Of a stretch of 64,000 nucleotides of DNA, positions 38,801 to 50,796 are shown piece after piece. Position numbers and translations under genes: made by a program. The DNA comes from an uncultured Burkholderiaceae bacterium. Lineage in GTDB: Bacteria > Pseudomonadota > Gammaproteobacteria > Burkholderiales > Burkholderiaceae_B. Positions within the stretch are counted from its first letter, which is position 1. The number at the start of each line of letters is the position of its first letter. The notes below the pieces were generated by a model. The model was given only the letters and a program-made list of their open reading frames with translations. It was not told the origin of the DNA and did no database searches. The stretch covers positions 1 to 64,000 of the forward strand of contig CALBEY010000134.1 in assembly GCA_937888805.1 (NCBI GenBank). Direction: 5' to 3'.

Positions 38801-39432
38801 AAATTGAGGCCTTGGGCGCGGTCAACTTGGCTGCGCTAGATGAGCTTGCTGCAGCCCGCGAGCGACAGGTCTTCTTGCAGTCACAGTACGATGATCTGCA
38901 AAGCGCGATCGAAACCCTCGAGGACGCCATTCACAAAATCGACCGCGAGACTCGGGATCTGCTGCAAACCACGTTCGATGAGGTCAATGGTCACTTCGGT
39001 CGTCTATTCCCCAAGCTCTTCGGTGGTGGCGATGCCAAGTTGGTGATGACTGGCGAAGAGATTTTAGATGCGGGTGTTCAGGTCATGGCTCAGCCACCTG
39101 GTAAGCGCAATACGACCATTCATTTGCTTTCCGGCGGGGAAAAAGCGCTCACTGCGACGGCTTTGGTTTTTGCGTTGTTTAAACTGAACCCTGCGCCGTT
39201 TTGTTTATTAGACGAAGTTGATGCGCCGCTTGATGATGCTAACACTGAGCGCTATGCTAATTTGGTCAGTGGCATGAGTGACCAAACACAGTTTCTTTTC
39301 ATTTCGCACAACAAAATTGCCATGCAAATGGCCCGCCATTTGATTGGCGTGACAATGCAAGAGCAGGGCGTTTCACGTATCGTTGCAGTGGATATCGATT
39401 CAGCGCTACAGTTAACGGCTGAAGTGGCTTAA
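35899..39432 (+). CDS. smc: Chromosome segregation protein SMC
   Basis: The condensin ATPase that compacts and separates sister chromosomes. It has 1177 residues. The N-terminal head has Walker A GIVGPNGCGKSN (28-39); two long coiled coils rich in Gln, Ala and Glu (about 170-500 and 670-1020) flank a hinge (about 510-660); the C-terminal head has signature LSGGEKALTATAL and Walker B FCLLDEVDAPLDDAN. The start is GTG 35899. An SMC of this type, rather than MukB, is the rule in betaproteobacteria. It is followed by zipA and ligA, a conserved trio. Confidence 0.97.
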   Translation: MRLTQIKLAGFKSFVDPTVIPTPSQLVGIVGPNGCGKSNIIDAVKWVLGETRATELRGESMQDVIFSGSSDRKPSGRASVELVFDNSDGRAAGQWSTFSEISVRRVLTRDGTSSYLVNNQQVRRRDVHDIFLGTGLGARGYAIIGQGMISRLIEARPEELRVYLEEAAGVSRYKERRRETENRLHDTRENLVRVDDILQELTSQLGKLETQAQVAAQYRQWQEEGQFKQHALWYWREQAAHDDKARLFQKTEQAQTALEEATAKLRQLEAELETRRQAHYASSDAVHAAQGALYEVNAQVSSLEAEIRHLVDARQRLLSRQTQLQAQAQEWQAQIAHCTEQLEVERGALEAQAITLEQAQQSAQSVQAQLPAAEQMVREAAAQRDQMRSALAKLEQNMALVSQRLGDAQRQIQSLEQREERLQAQGQELDEPDPRALDRLAGDKQAADQLLEEAQAVLTDLEAALPQVDEQRSVARDQAQTQATALSQLEARRSALVRLQEDVQKSGTLEPWLASHELGQLPRLWQKLNVAQGWESALEAVLNERMTGVEVSNLSWAQAFAEDSPPARLAFFQLPVPAPAASGVTGLTSLASLVQTNEPALKTLMQGWLGQVFIAESLADAMAKRSELPAGGAWVVPAGHLVDAYSVRFYAPDSEQAGMLARQQEIENLQREIKANQLMTDQAKADATRAEVAWQQASSAIVPARQRVSELTQRAHGLQLAFTKLQQETLQRTQRSAQLDQDLVELRSQQEALLAQRDEAEEAFATLDEQLAEQQGAFAEAEMAGEQLANQANQIREQWRERERAEQEGVFAQRGTQARIAELERNLQLAHEQQTRAATESESLVYELSALDAQTPENGLQEALVLRTEKEEVLGRLRIEMDALAAQLREADEARLSLERALQPQREVITELQLQEQAARLSAEQFAQQLDEQQVDRVALAKAIEAQGNEDFRKIGWLQAEVQRTNRQIEALGAVNLAALDELAAARERQVFLQSQYDDLQSAIETLEDAIHKIDRETRDLLQTTFDEVNGHFGRLFPKLFGGGDAKLVMTGEEILDAGVQVMAQPPGKRNTTIHLLSGGEKALTATALVFALFKLNPAPFCLLDEVDAPLDDANTERYANLVSGMSDQTQFLFISHNKIAMQMARHLIGVTMQEQGVSRIVAVDIDSALQLTAEVA

Positions 39433-39457
39433 ACAAGGTTTTTTTCAAGGAGAAGGC

Positions 39458-42576
<3,119 letters not shown>

Positions 42577-42577
42577 A

Positions 42578-42614
42578 ACAAAAGGACTACCCGAACAGTG
42601 GGTAGCCCCTTTGT
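42578..42614. terminator. Terminator hairpin between ligA and the parvulin gene
   Basis: GGACTACCC (42584-42592) pairs with GGGTAGCCCC (42600-42609), flanked by AAAACAAAA on one side and TTTGTT on the other, so it can serve both convergent genes. Confidence 0.7.
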
Positions 42615-42616
42615 TG

Positions 42617-42649
42617 ACTTAAACAGCACTTTTGGGCCGCTGTTTAAGT
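42617..42649. repeat. 11-bp perfect inverted repeat next to the ligA terminator
   Basis: ACTTAAACAGC (42617-42627) is repeated inverted at 42639-42649 with an 11-base loop, a second hairpin only a few bases from the first. It lies six bases beyond the stop of the parvulin gene and may help end or protect that transcript. Confidence 0.7.
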
Positions 42650-42654
42650 GATGG

Positions 42655-43431
42655 TTATTGAATTTTTGCTTGGTCGCGTAATTTTTTCTGGTAATCGGTC
42701 AATGCTTGTTGACGCAACATCTCTTCAAGCTGCTCTTTGACTTGTGCCAGGGGTGGGAAGGCCACGGGACGCGCGTCAACCACTTCAATCACGTGCCAGC
42801 CAAACTGAGTCTTAACAGGTGCAGCGGTCATTTGGCCTTTTGGTGTCGACTGCACAGCCTTGGCAAAAGGTTCGACATAGTTGTCGGCTTGTGCCCAACC
42901 CAAACTGCCGCCTTGAGCCGCGCTTCCTGGGTCTTTGGATTGTGCTTTGGCCAAATCTTCAAAAGTGGCTGACTTGTCCATCAATTTCTTCTGAATGTCT
43001 TTGGCTGCACTTTCCTCTTCAACCAAAATGTGGCGAACACTGTATTCCATGACTTCGCCTTGTTCTTTCTTCAGCTTGTCGTACTCAGACTCAAGAACGG
43101 CATCCGTGATCGGATTCTTTTCCAAGTAATCAGCCATCAGTGCACGCACCAAAATGCCTTGACGAGCCAGCTCGAGCTCCGTTTTGATGGCGCTATTTTT
43201 ATTGATACCCGCTTTTTCGGCGGCTTGAACCATGATCACACGGTTGATCATTTCCTCTTTGACTTGCACTCTCAATTGAGGGGTATCGGGTGCACCCTGG
43301 GCGGCCAGCAGTTCAATGAACTGTTCGTAGCTTTTTTGTGTGATTGCTTGGCCATTAACGGTCGCAATGTTTTGTGCGTATAGAGGCGCAGATAAGGTAA
43401 CGGCAGCCAAAAGTAGGGTTAAACGTTTCAT
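42655..43431 (-). CDS. Periplasmic peptidyl-prolyl cis-trans isomerase, parvulin (PpiC/PrsA) type
   Basis: Helps fold exported proteins. It has 258 residues with a signal peptide (MKRLTLLLAAVTLSAPLYA, cut before QN), a SurA-like N-terminal chaperone part (25-125) and a rotamase domain (about 130-225) with VRHILVEEE, GSLGWAQADNYVEPFAKAV and TQFGWHVIEVVD. Close relatives of this gene next to bolA and yciB occur widely in betaproteobacteria. It overlaps bolA by four bases, so yciB-bolA-ppi (and perhaps msrB) form one transcript. Confidence 0.93.
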   Translation of the reverse strand: MKRLTLLLAAVTLSAPLYAQNIATVNGQAITQKSYEQFIELLAAQGAPDTPQLRVQVKEEMINRVIMVQAAEKAGINKNSAIKTELELARQGILVRALMADYLEKNPITDAVLESEYDKLKKEQGEVMEYSVRHILVEEESAAKDIQKKLMDKSATFEDLAKAQSKDPGSAAQGGSLGWAQADNYVEPFAKAVQSTPKGQMTAAPVKTQFGWHVIEVVDARPVAFPPLAQVKEQLEEMLRQQALTDYQKKLRDQAKIQ

Positions 43432-43703
43432 AAGTTTCCTTTTGAAGGGGCAGAAGTTTGTAAAGCCAGCGCGTGTATGGGAAACGGCATCAGGTCAGTG
43501 ACAAGATCGTACACCATTCGGTGCTGGGCGACGGTCCGTTTGCCTTCAAAGCAAGCGGCTTGAATGTGAACTCGGAAGTGACTCGCACCACCCTTGCTGC
43601 CAGCGTGACCGGCATGTAGGTGCGATTCATTCTCGATTTCAAGGTGAGTAGGGTTCAGTGCCAATAAACGCTCGTGTAGCAAAGATTCGTGGGTGCTGGT
43701 CAT
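43428..43703 (-). CDS. BolA family protein
   Basis: Small protein of 91 residues with the BolA/IbaG fold: IENESHLHAGHAGSKGGASHFRVHI contains the conserved His, and FEGKRTVAQHRMVYDLVTDLM the C-terminal helix with the RVAQHR-like motif. BolA proteins work with monothiol glutaredoxins on [2Fe-2S] clusters, and E. coli BolA also regulates cell shape. Overlaps by four bases with both the parvulin gene and yciB. Confidence 0.92.
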   Translation of the reverse strand: MTSTHESLLHERLLALNPTHLEIENESHLHAGHAGSKGGASHFRVHIQAACFEGKRTVAQHRMVYDLVTDLMPFPIHALALQTSAPSKGNL

Positions 43704-44275
43704 GACGGGCGGCTTTCGTTGGGGTCGCTCGGTGTCTCGGGTTCTACCATATGCTTGCTAAGCCATAAGGATTGAGCGATAACAAACACCACCAGCAGTC
43801 CCATCAGTCCGAAGACTTTGAAGTTCACCCATTGTGATTCGCTGAAGTATCCAGAAAAGGCAACAAACAAGTTGGTAGCGCCCGCAAATACAAAGAATCC
43901 CGACCAACTGAGGTTTAAACCGCGCCAACCTTGATCAGTCAGGGTGACCTTTGAACCCAGCAACTTTTGAAGCAGGTTGCGCCCCATGAAAGCCTGACTA
44001 CCCACAAGGATCACGGCAAACATCCAGTAGAGTACCGTGGGCTTCCATTTAATGAATGCATCGTTTTGTAGCCAGAGGGTCGCACCACCGAAAACCACAA
44101 TCACAATCAAATTGATCCAATGGGTGCCTTCAATGGGTTGGCGCCTGATCTTAATGTAAGCAATTTGGCCAACCGCTGCGACCATGGCCACCGCTGTTGC
44201 CACATAGATATCGGCAAATCGATACGCCACAAAAAACAAAATCAGTGGAAACAGGTCAAACAGAAATTTTTTCAT
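43700..44275 (-). CDS. yciB: Inner-membrane septation protein A family (YciB/IspZ)
   Basis: A 191-residue membrane protein with five or six helices. It begins [20 protein letters not shown] and contains [18 protein letters not shown] and [20 protein letters not shown], typical of YciB, which is linked to cell-envelope synthesis and division. The tail after about residue 178 is polar. It overlaps msrB by four bases, continuing a tightly packed run. Confidence 0.94.
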   Translation of the reverse strand: MKKFLFDLFPLILFFVAYRFADIYVATAVAMVAAVGQIAYIKIRRQPIEGTHWINLIVIVVFGGATLWLQNDAFIKWKPTVLYWMFAVILVGSQAFMGRNLLQKLLGSKVTLTDQGWRGLNLSWSGFFVFAGATNLFVAFSGYFSESQWVNFKVFGLMGLLVVFVIAQSLWLSKHMVEPETPSDPNESRPS

Positions 44276-44670
44276 GCGTCGATGGGCTCAAATGTCAGGC
44301 TAGCCGAGTTGATGCAATAACGCAGCCCTGTGGGTGGTGGTCCGTCAGGGAAAACGTGGCCGAGGTGTGCATCACAGGTTTTACAAAGCACCTCCGTGCG
44401 AACCATACCGTGCGAGCGATCGGTGTGTTCGACAATAAGCGCGGGATCAATCGCTTCAAAGTAGCTTGGCCATCCGCAACCCGCGTCAAACTTCGTGTCT
44501 GACGCAAAGAGGGCTGTGCGACAACAGACGCAGTGGTAAATGCCAGTGGCTCGATGGTCCCAGAACTCGCCCGTGAAGGCGCGTTCTGTGCCCTTCTGGC
44601 GGGTTACGTAGTATGCTTCAGGCGACAGTAACTCTCGCCACTCTTGTTCAGTTTTGTTTAACTTTTCCAT
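44272..44670 (-). CDS. msrB: Peptide-methionine (R)-S-oxide reductase
   Basis: Repairs oxidised methionine (R isomer) in proteins. Its 132 residues include zinc cysteines 47/50 (CVCC) and 96/99 (CKTC), [11 protein letters not shown] (64-74), [20 protein letters not shown] and catalytic Cys119 in RYCINSASL. Its frame begins 76 bases from the divergent bioM gene. First gene of the msrB-yciB-bolA-parvulin run. Confidence 0.95.
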   Translation of the reverse strand: MEKLNKTEQEWRELLSPEAYYVTRQKGTERAFTGEFWDHRATGIYHCVCCRTALFASDTKFDAGCGWPSYFEAIDPALIVEHTDRSHGMVRTEVLCKTCDAHLGHVFPDGPPPTGLRYCINSASLTFEPIDA

Positions 44671-44746
44671 GACTTTGCTTTGATCACCTTCGTATCAAAA
44701 GGTTCGTTCAGTTGGATATTCCTGCGTTCGATCAACCACAGCCATC

Positions 44747-45424
44747 ATGATAATCGAGTTCGAAGCCGTCTCCGTTGAGCGAGGTGCGCGCACCATCCTT
44801 CGGGAACTCAATATTAGTCTGTCCGAAGCGCGGATTGGGATTGTCGGTCCCAACGGTGCGGGTAAAAGTACGTTTGCTCGGCTTATCAACGGTTTGCTCG
44901 TCCCGAGTGCTGGGCGAATGGTGTGCAATGGGTTGCCTGTGGCTGAGCATTTGAATGCCGTTCGCCAACAGGTTGGGTTTCTGTTTCAGAATCCAGACAA
45001 CCAGATTGTTTTTCCTGTCGTGCAAGAGGACATGGCGTTTGGCCTGAAGCACTCGTTACCCGACAAGACCCTTAGAGCGGCGCGCATTCAAGCCACCCTT
45101 GCGCAACTGGACATTGCCGACTTGGCTGATCGGGCCGTCCACACCCTATCTGGTGGTCAAAAGCAGTTGGTGGCTTTGGCCTGCGTGCTCTGTATGCAGC
45201 CCGACTTGTTGGTGTTGGACGAACCAACCACACAGCTTGACTTGCGATTTCGAAATCGCTTGTTGCAGATCATTGGGCAGCTGCCCCAGCCGGTTATTGC
45301 GATATCGCATGATTTGGCAATGCTTGAGACCTTTGAGCGCGTGCTGGTGATTGACCAGGCGTCCATTCAAGCTGATGGCCCAGCCGCCGAGGTGCTACCT
45401 TGGTATCGAGCACGTTACGCATGA
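44747..45424 (+). CDS. bioM: Biotin ECF transporter ATPase subunit BioM
   Basis: Energises biotin uptake. It is a 225-residue ABC ATPase: Walker A GPNGAGKS (34-41), Q-loop LFQNPDNQIVFPVVQEDMAF (79-98, the form found in energy-coupling-factor ATPases), signature LSGGQKQLVALA (134-145) and Walker B LLVLDEPT (154-161). The genes bioN and bioY that follow identify the substrate. The last bases overlap the bioN start (ATGA). Confidence 0.92.
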   Translation: MIIEFEAVSVERGARTILRELNISLSEARIGIVGPNGAGKSTFARLINGLLVPSAGRMVCNGLPVAEHLNAVRQQVGFLFQNPDNQIVFPVVQEDMAFGLKHSLPDKTLRAARIQATLAQLDIADLADRAVHTLSGGQKQLVALACVLCMQPDLLVLDEPTTQLDLRFRNRLLQIIGQLPQPVIAISHDLAMLETFERVLVIDQASIQADGPAAEVLPWYRARYA

Positions 45425-46062
45425 GTTTATTGAATCAGACACTCGAGGTCTCGGCCAAGGGTACTTGGTTGCACCGCTGGCCGGCAGGCTTAAAGCTGCT
45501 GTCTTTATTCTCGTTGGGCACAGCCTTGGTATTGACGGATCACATTTTCATATTGGGGGCTAGCGCCGTTGTGGCTGGCTTGGTTTGCCTCAGTGTTCAC
45601 TGGCCGCCTTTTATGCGGGGGTCAGCCTCAAGCACAAGGTCATCGGTCTTTTTGTGGCCACTGATCACGCTGATGGCCATCGTCGCGTATATCGGTTTTG
45701 TTTCAGGCTTCGAACACGCATTGGTTGTGCTTTGCCGTTTGTTGGCTTTGTTGCTATTTGCTATTTCGGTGATGGCAACCACGAGCGTGACTGCTATGAT
45801 GGCAGTCGTCGAAAAGTTTTTGCAGCCATTTGATCGCTGGGGCTGGATACGGGCTGATAAAGTCGCGCTGATGTTTGGTATTTCACTGCGTCTGATGCCT
45901 GTTTTGTTGGAGCAGTGGCATGAGATCCGTGAGGCACAAGCGGCCCGTGGTCACCGTGCCAGCCCCTTGGCGCTACTGGTGCCGATGTTGGTGCGCACGC
46001 TACAAAGGGCTGCTGAGATGGCTGACGCCATTGATGCCCGCGGCGGATCCTCAGCGCGTTAA
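45421..46062 (+). CDS. bioN: Biotin ECF transporter T subunit BioN
   Basis: The membrane coupling protein between the BioM ATPases and BioY. From ATG 45421 it has 213 residues, several helices (about 25-60 and 75-125) and the diagnostic C-terminal Ala-Arg-Gly motifs, in EAQAARGHRA and DAIDARGGS, which bind the ATPases. The start overlaps the bioM stop by four bases; the frame is also open back to 45400. Confidence 0.92.
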   Translation: MSLLNQTLEVSAKGTWLHRWPAGLKLLSLFSLGTALVLTDHIFILGASAVVAGLVCLSVHWPPFMRGSASSTRSSVFLWPLITLMAIVAYIGFVSGFEHALVVLCRLLALLLFAISVMATTSVTAMMAVVEKFLQPFDRWGWIRADKVALMFGISLRLMPVLLEQWHEIREAQAARGHRASPLALLVPMLVRTLQRAAEMADAIDARGGSSAR

Positions 46063-46119
46063 ACCGTGATCTTGTGTGATCGACACAGAATGAACCATTA
46101 ATTTTTTTGGGAGTAAACC

Positions 46120-46707
46120 TTGAATTCGACCAACAAATCGCCACGTTTGGCGCTGACAACACAACAAATGGTGCGAGCGGCGCTATTCACCGCTTTGGTG
46201 ATCGTGTTTGCCATCATCCCACCATTGCCGATGCCGTTTGTGCCCGTACCCTTAACCCTACAGACGCTGGGCGTGATGTTGGCTGGTTTGATTTTGAGTC
46301 CGCGCTTGGCGGCTTTGGCCATGTTGCTTTACGTGGTGCTGGCTTTGGTTGGGTTCCCGGTGTTGCCAGGCGGGCGTGGTGGACTGGCTGTTTTTGCGGG
46401 GCCAACCGGTGGTTTTATCCTTGGTTTTATTCCAGGGGCTTTTGTGGTTAGTTGGTTGGCCGCACGCAACCAGAGTGAAACCACGACCGCCGCCATGATC
46501 GCCCGTAATTTTGGGGCGGCCGTTTTCGGTGGCGCCATTGTGGTCTACGCTATTGGTGTGCCTTGGCTGGCCATGGTCACTGGCATGTCCATGGATCGCG
46601 CGCTCATGGCGGTGGTTGTTTTTTTGCCGGGTGACTTGGTCAAGGCCGTCATCGCCACCATCGTGGCCTTGAGGGTGGCCAAATTGCAAATCATTAACAA
46701 TCCCTAG
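46120..46707 (+). CDS. bioY: Biotin-binding S component BioY
   Basis: Binds biotin in the membrane and delivers it through the BioMN module. It has 195 residues and six helices. Marks include PFVPVPLTLQTLGVMLAGL (a conserved loop with Pro-Val-Pro) and GRGGLAVFAGPTGGFILGFI, the biotin-site glycine-rich segment. The start is TTG 46120, with GGGAG seven bases before it; no ATG fits the family N terminus. The order bioM-bioN-bioY forms one operon. I saw no clear BirA- or BioR-type operator upstream of bioM. Confidence 0.92.
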   Translation: MNSTNKSPRLALTTQQMVRAALFTALVIVFAIIPPLPMPFVPVPLTLQTLGVMLAGLILSPRLAALAMLLYVVLALVGFPVLPGGRGGLAVFAGPTGGFILGFIPGAFVVSWLAARNQSETTTAAMIARNFGAAVFGGAIVVYAIGVPWLAMVTGMSMDRALMAVVVFLPGDLVKAVIATIVALRVAKLQIINNP

Positions 46708-46754
46708 CAGGGTTTGGGTGAGGCCGGTCAACAAACCATCGGCCACAAAACAAG

Positions 46755-47417
46755 CTATGGCCTGATGAGCTGACCGACGGCGGGCCAAATTTCACTGGCA
46801 TGTGACACGATCGTGTCGGCTTGCCACGTGTGAACGGGGTGCTCATCGCCGCAATAGCCATAGGCTGCAGCAATTGAGGCCATGCCTGCCGACTTGGCTG
46901 CTTGAATGTCCCGCAGATCGTCGCCAATATAAACACAACGATCGACCTCAAAGCCCACGGTTTTGGCGGCATGTTGAAGTGGCAGGGGGTGGGGTTTGGC
47001 ATAAGCCACCGTGTCACCGCACACCAGTACCGCACAATCTGGCAAATCAAGCCATTTGACGATGGGTTCGGCGTATCGGGTGAGCTTGTTGGTGACAATG
47101 CCCCACTGCATACCGGCTAATTTAATTTGTTCAAGTAACTCGGGGATACCCTCAAACAGCTGGGTATTGATGGTGCTGTTTTTTTCATAATCCGCCAAAA
47201 ACTCGGTTTTGGCGGATTCAAATGTGGGATGGTCGGCATCAATGCCCAAAGAGGCCTTGACCATGCCGCGGGCGCCCATTGACACATGGGTACGCAATAC
47301 CGAAACCGGCATTGGCTCTAAGCCTCTTTTTTCGCGTTGGCGATTGGCTGACATGGCCATGTCAGGGGCCGTATCGGCAAAAGTACCATCAAAATCAAAC
47401 AGAATCAGCGTTGTCAT
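46755..47417 (-). CDS. gph: Phosphoglycolate phosphatase-like HAD hydrolase
   Basis: Removes phosphate from 2-phosphoglycolate formed in DNA repair or respiration. It has 220 residues from ATG 47417; the frame is open to 47447. HAD motif I is FDFDGTFADTAPDM (7-20, Asp8 and Asp10; Phe replaces the usual Leu), motif II is IVTNKL, and motif III/IV is YIGDDLRDIQAAKSAGM. In betaproteobacteria gph commonly follows ubiG, but here ubiG is 11 kb away, which is relevant to the proposed inversion. Confidence 0.9.
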   Translation of the reverse strand: MTTLILFDFDGTFADTAPDMAMSANRQREKRGLEPMPVSVLRTHVSMGARGMVKASLGIDADHPTFESAKTEFLADYEKNSTINTQLFEGIPELLEQIKLAGMQWGIVTNKLTRYAEPIVKWLDLPDCAVLVCGDTVAYAKPHPLPLQHAAKTVGFEVDRCVYIGDDLRDIQAAKSAGMASIAAAYGYCGDEHPVHTWQADTIVSHASEIWPAVGQLIRP

Positions 47418-47462
47418 CGAACTCGCCTTAAGGGTTAAAACAATCAACGCCGATTGTACGGT

Positions 47463-47831
47463 TTAGCCGCCGTGTGTTGCCACCTCGTTGTGGTTTGTGC
47501 TCAAGTAGTGTTGCAAAGCATTGACCACAACGGTGTTCAATGAGGTTTTTTCTTGTTGCGCACGCAAAGCCGCCGATTTGTGAAGGCCTGGTGCGACACG
47601 CACGTTGAACTGACCCCTGAAAGGGCGTTCAGGCGCTCGCTTATCAGCCTCACAGCTTTTGAGGTATTGCAAAATAGCCGCCTCAAAAGCAGGCTGTAGC
47701 TCACTGACGGTCAGCGCTTCATAGGTGACATCTTGGTTGATAAAAAGCGCTCGGCCACGCAATACGCCATCGGACAAAGAGGGTTCGATTGAGCCGTAAT
47801 AGCCTTTGTGAAACAGAAGAGGTGATTTCAT
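47463..47831 (-). CDS. HicB-family antitoxin-like protein, no HicA beside it
   Basis: A 122-residue protein with the HicB N-terminal domain (FHKGYYGSIEPSLSDGVLRG, VTYEALTVSELQPAFEAAI) and a C-terminal ribbon-helix-helix DNA-binding part (FNVRVAPGLHKSAALRAQQ). HicB neutralises the mRNA-cutting toxin HicA and represses its own operon. The 46 bases between it and cmk, and the 45 between it and gph, leave no room for hicA. So it is an orphan that may act alone as a regulator or be the leftover of a pair. ATG 47831 fits the family N terminus. Confidence 0.85.
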   Translation of the reverse strand: MKSPLLFHKGYYGSIEPSLSDGVLRGRALFINQDVTYEALTVSELQPAFEAAILQYLKSCEADKRAPERPFRGQFNVRVAPGLHKSAALRAQQEKTSLNTVVVNALQHYLSTNHNEVATHGG

Positions 47832-47877
47832 GGATGAGCAAAGCCTTTTGTTATTTGTTGTCAAAAAGGCAATGATT

Positions 47878-48570
47878 TTATAACAAATGCTTAGCCTTTG
47901 CCAGTGAAACGCGCCAGAGTTCAAGCACGTGTTCAACGGTCTGTTCAACGGTGAGCGCCGATGAGTCCAGCGCATGGGCATCATCGGCCGGTTTCAAGGG
48001 GGCGACAGTGCGTTGCATGTCGCGTTCGTCACGCTTTTGTAGATCGAGAAAGACGGCTTGCTCATCGGGGCATTCGCCACGTTCTCTTAATTGATGGCAA
48101 CGGCGCGCTGAGCGTGCGTGGACATCAGCCGTCAAAAAAACCTTTAACGGTGCATCAGGGAACACCACCGTTCCCATGTCGCGACCATCAGCCACTAAGC
48201 CAGGGTTTTCTCTAAAAGCCCGCTGGCGATCAAGCAAAGCCTCTCGCAATGCCGGGTGCGGTGCCAAACGAGACGCCAAGTCGCCGACGTGCTCTTGACG
48301 GATCATTTCGGTGACATCTTTGCCCGACATGAACGTCTGGGGTCCGGCAAATGTGACATCCATGCGGCGCGCCAAGAGCGCCACTTGATCGATGTCGTTG
48401 GCATCTGCGTTGCGATCCAAAACCGCCCAAGCCGCCAATCGGTAAAGCGCACCACTGTCTAGGACGTGCCAACCCAAAGCCAAAGCAACACGCTGGGCTA
48501 TGGTGCCTTTTCCCGAAGCGGTGGGACCATCAATGGTGATGACTGGGGTAGCAATAGATGGCTTAATCAT
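47878..48570 (-). CDS. cmk: Cytidylate kinase
   Basis: Phosphorylates CMP and dCMP. It has 230 residues with the P-loop GPTASGKGT (15-23), [11 protein letters not shown] (CMP site), [19 protein letters not shown] and a lid region RDERDMQR. In most proteobacteria cmk is followed by rpsA; here rpsA is 11 kb away on the other strand and HicB follows instead. It overlaps aroA by four bases. Confidence 0.96.
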   Translation of the reverse strand: MIKPSIATPVITIDGPTASGKGTIAQRVALALGWHVLDSGALYRLAAWAVLDRNADANDIDQVALLARRMDVTFAGPQTFMSGKDVTEMIRQEHVGDLASRLAPHPALREALLDRQRAFRENPGLVADGRDMGTVVFPDAPLKVFLTADVHARSARRCHQLRERGECPDEQAVFLDLQKRDERDMQRTVAPLKPADDAHALDSSALTVEQTVEHVLELWRVSLAKAKHLL

Positions 48571-49895
48571 GTGACGAGACGGTGATATTGGTCAAAATAG
48601 TCAGGAAAGGTCTTGGCCACACAACCAGGGTCTTCGATGGTGATAGGCACTGGCCCAAAAGTGGCCAGAGAAAAACACATGGCCATACGATGATCATCGT
48701 AAGTGTGGATGGTTGCGGGGCGCCAGGCATCGCTGGCGATCGGGTGAACGGTTAGCCAATCTTCGCCTGAGCTGACTTTTGCGCCAAGTTTGCGCAGTTC
48801 GGTCGCCATGGCGTGGATGCGGTCAGTCTCTTTGACTCGCCAACTACCGATGTTGCGCAAAGTGCAGGGTCCATCAGCATAAATCGCCAACACCGCCGCT
48901 GTCATCGCCGCATCTGGGATCAAGTTGAAGTCTTGGTCAAAGGCATGAAGCCGCTCCCCAGCCCAGACTGCTCGCCCGCTAACGCTTATCGTCTGTGCGT
49001 CATCATTGACTGTGGCGCCCATGTGGGTGAGGGTGTCGACAAACCGAACGTCGCCTTGGATACTGTCTTGACTGACGCCTAAGACACTGATTGGGCCTTG
49101 GCCAATAAGGCCTAGAGCCAAAAAATATGAGGCTGACGAGGCGTCACCTTCAACGGTTATTTCATTCGGTGAGGTGTAATGAGCGTTTCGGTCGATATGA
49201 AACGACAGGTTGCCTGCCGCCTCTTCAAGTGCGGTGACTCGGACACCGAAGCGCGCCATTAAATTAATCGTGATGTTGATGTAGGGCTTGGAAATCAGTT
49301 CGCCCACCACTGCAATGGTAAGGTCTTGGCCAGTTTGGGCCACGATGAGCGGTGATGCCATTAATAAAGCAGTCAAAAACTGACTTGAGACTGCACCGTT
49401 GACTTGGACGCGGTGGCCAGAGGCTTTTGAAGCGCCGATTGCCAAAGGCGGGTAACCCGGATTACCCAAGTAGTCGATGCGTGCACCGAGTGCCACCAGC
49501 GCATCAACGAGGTCACCAATCGGTCGCTCGTGCATGCGGGCCACACCACTGAGGGTGTAATCGCCACCGGCAAAAGCCAAGGCCGCAGTCAGTGGGCGAA
49601 ACGCCGTCCCAGCATTACCCAAAAACAAAGTCGCTTTCTTGTTGGTAAAAAGTCCGGGGCTTGTTATTCGCACTGCGCTCTGGCCCACATGCTCGATTGT
49701 GACGCCCAGCGTATCGAGTGCTTCAAGCATCACACGGGTATCGTCCGAATGTAAGATACCGTCAATACGGGTGGTTCCCACACACAGGGCGCTTAACAGC
49801 AGTACTCGATTGGAGATGCTTTTTGAGCCGGGTAAGCTGATTTGTCCGCTCGCATGCTGCGCCGGCGCTAGGGTCAAACGATCAAGTAGGGTCAT
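48567..49895 (-). CDS. aroA: 3-phosphoshikimate 1-carboxyvinyltransferase (EPSP synthase)
   Basis: Sixth step of the shikimate pathway: it joins phosphoenolpyruvate to shikimate 3-phosphate. From ATG 49895 (442 residues) the N-terminal [17 protein letters not shown] carries the substrate Lys/Ser, [15 protein letters not shown] is the glyphosate-sensitive class I LxNAGTAxRPL motif, and [10 protein letters not shown] lies near the C terminus. GGGGAG precedes the ATG; the open frame to 49919 lies inside tyrA. It overlaps tyrA by 14 bases. Confidence 0.96.
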   Translation of the reverse strand: MTLLDRLTLAPAQHASGQISLPGSKSISNRVLLLSALCVGTTRIDGILHSDDTRVMLEALDTLGVTIEHVGQSAVRITSPGLFTNKKATLFLGNAGTAFRPLTAALAFAGGDYTLSGVARMHERPIGDLVDALVALGARIDYLGNPGYPPLAIGASKASGHRVQVNGAVSSQFLTALLMASPLIVAQTGQDLTIAVVGELISKPYINITINLMARFGVRVTALEEAAGNLSFHIDRNAHYTSPNEITVEGDASSASYFLALGLIGQGPISVLGVSQDSIQGDVRFVDTLTHMGATVNDDAQTISVSGRAVWAGERLHAFDQDFNLIPDAAMTAAVLAIYADGPCTLRNIGSWRVKETDRIHAMATELRKLGAKVSSGEDWLTVHPIASDAWRPATIHTYDDHRMAMCFSLATFGPVPITIEDPGCVAKTFPDYFDQYHRLVT

Positions 49896-50796
49896 GCCCT
49901 TGCTCCCCACGAAAGACACCCTTACCCCACTGTCGTCTGACTTGTGCGCTTTGCGTGAGCATGGACTCTATCCAGGCCGTGTCGTTGGCGCGTAAGGCTA
50001 ACTCGGCTTGATTCAATAGGTCTTGCAGGTCGCTGATTTGTCGCAGCATCGCCTCGCGGTTGGCTGCAAAGATATCGCGCCACATTTCCTCAGAACCTTG
50101 CGCGATACGAGAAAAGTCACCAAATCCAGCACCCGCCATGGCCAAACAAGTGGCGGCATTGGGTTGCTTGGCCACATGGGCCACATACAAACTGGCCAAC
50201 CAGTGTGGCAAGTGACTGATTGAAGCCAACACTTCGTCGTGTACGATTGCGTCGAGCGTTTTTAAATCAGCGCCGCAGGCCAGCCATGCCTCTCGGACGT
50301 ACGACACATCGCTGGGTTGATTCTCCGCTAGGGGGCAAATCACCACCTGACGACCCACATACAGGTCTGGGCGAGCCGCTTGTGGACCAGATTCGTGCGA
50401 GCCTGCCACGGGGTGGGCAGGAACAAACTGAGCGACTTTGGCGCCTAGTGCACGACGGGCCGCCACCACCACATTGCCCTTGGTGCTGCCACCGTCGGTG
50501 ATGCGTGCCCGTTGATTCAAATTTGGTGCCAGCGCTTCAAAAATAGCCTCAAATGAGCCTACGGGTGCTGAAATCATGATCAGGTCGGCGCAGCCCGCGG
50601 CCTCTTCAAAAGTGGCCACTCGGTCAATCACCCCGAGTGCTTGGGCGTGCTCAAGGGTGGTTGGACGCCGACCCACGCCAATGACTTCATTGACCACGCC
50701 CGCTTTCTTAAGCGCCAAAGCAAAGGAACCACCGATTAGACCGACGCCGACGATGGCAAGCGTGCCGATGCGAAAGCCTGTCTGCTCAGGGGTCAT
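49882..50796 (-). CDS. tyrA: Prephenate dehydrogenase family protein
   Basis: Tyrosine branch: oxidative decarboxylation of prephenate (or arogenate). Its 304 residues start with the NAD-binding loop [19 protein letters not shown] (15-33); DGGSTKG and [19 protein letters not shown] (catalytic His) follow, then [13 protein letters not shown] in the helical dimerisation domain. No chorismate mutase domain is fused. The prephenate versus arogenate preference is not decidable from sequence. Overlaps hisC by four bases. Confidence 0.93.
   Translation of the reverse strand: MTPEQTGFRIGTLAIVGVGLIGGSFALALKKAGVVNEVIGVGRRPTTLEHAQALGVIDRVATFEEAAGCADLIMISAPVGSFEAIFEALAPNLNQRARITDGGSTKGNVVVAARRALGAKVAQFVPAHPVAGSHESGPQAARPDLYVGRQVVICPLAENQPSDVSYVREAWLACGADLKTLDAIVHDEVLASISHLPHWLASLYVAHVAKQPNAATCLAMAGAGFGDFSRIAQGSEEMWRDIFAANREAMLRQISDLQDLLNQAELALRANDTAWIESMLTQSAQVRRQWGKGVFRGEQGHDPT

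Noticed and set aside
46258-46788. 176-codon minus-strand frame over bioY
   Set aside because: Its composition (His, Gln, Asn, Pro) is that expected from the reverse strand of a membrane-protein gene; bioY explains the DNA.
47832-47984. Upstream extension of the HicB frame as a possible HicA toxin
   Set aside because: The 51 codons lie inside cmk on the same strand in another frame and lack the HicA double-stranded RNA-binding signature.
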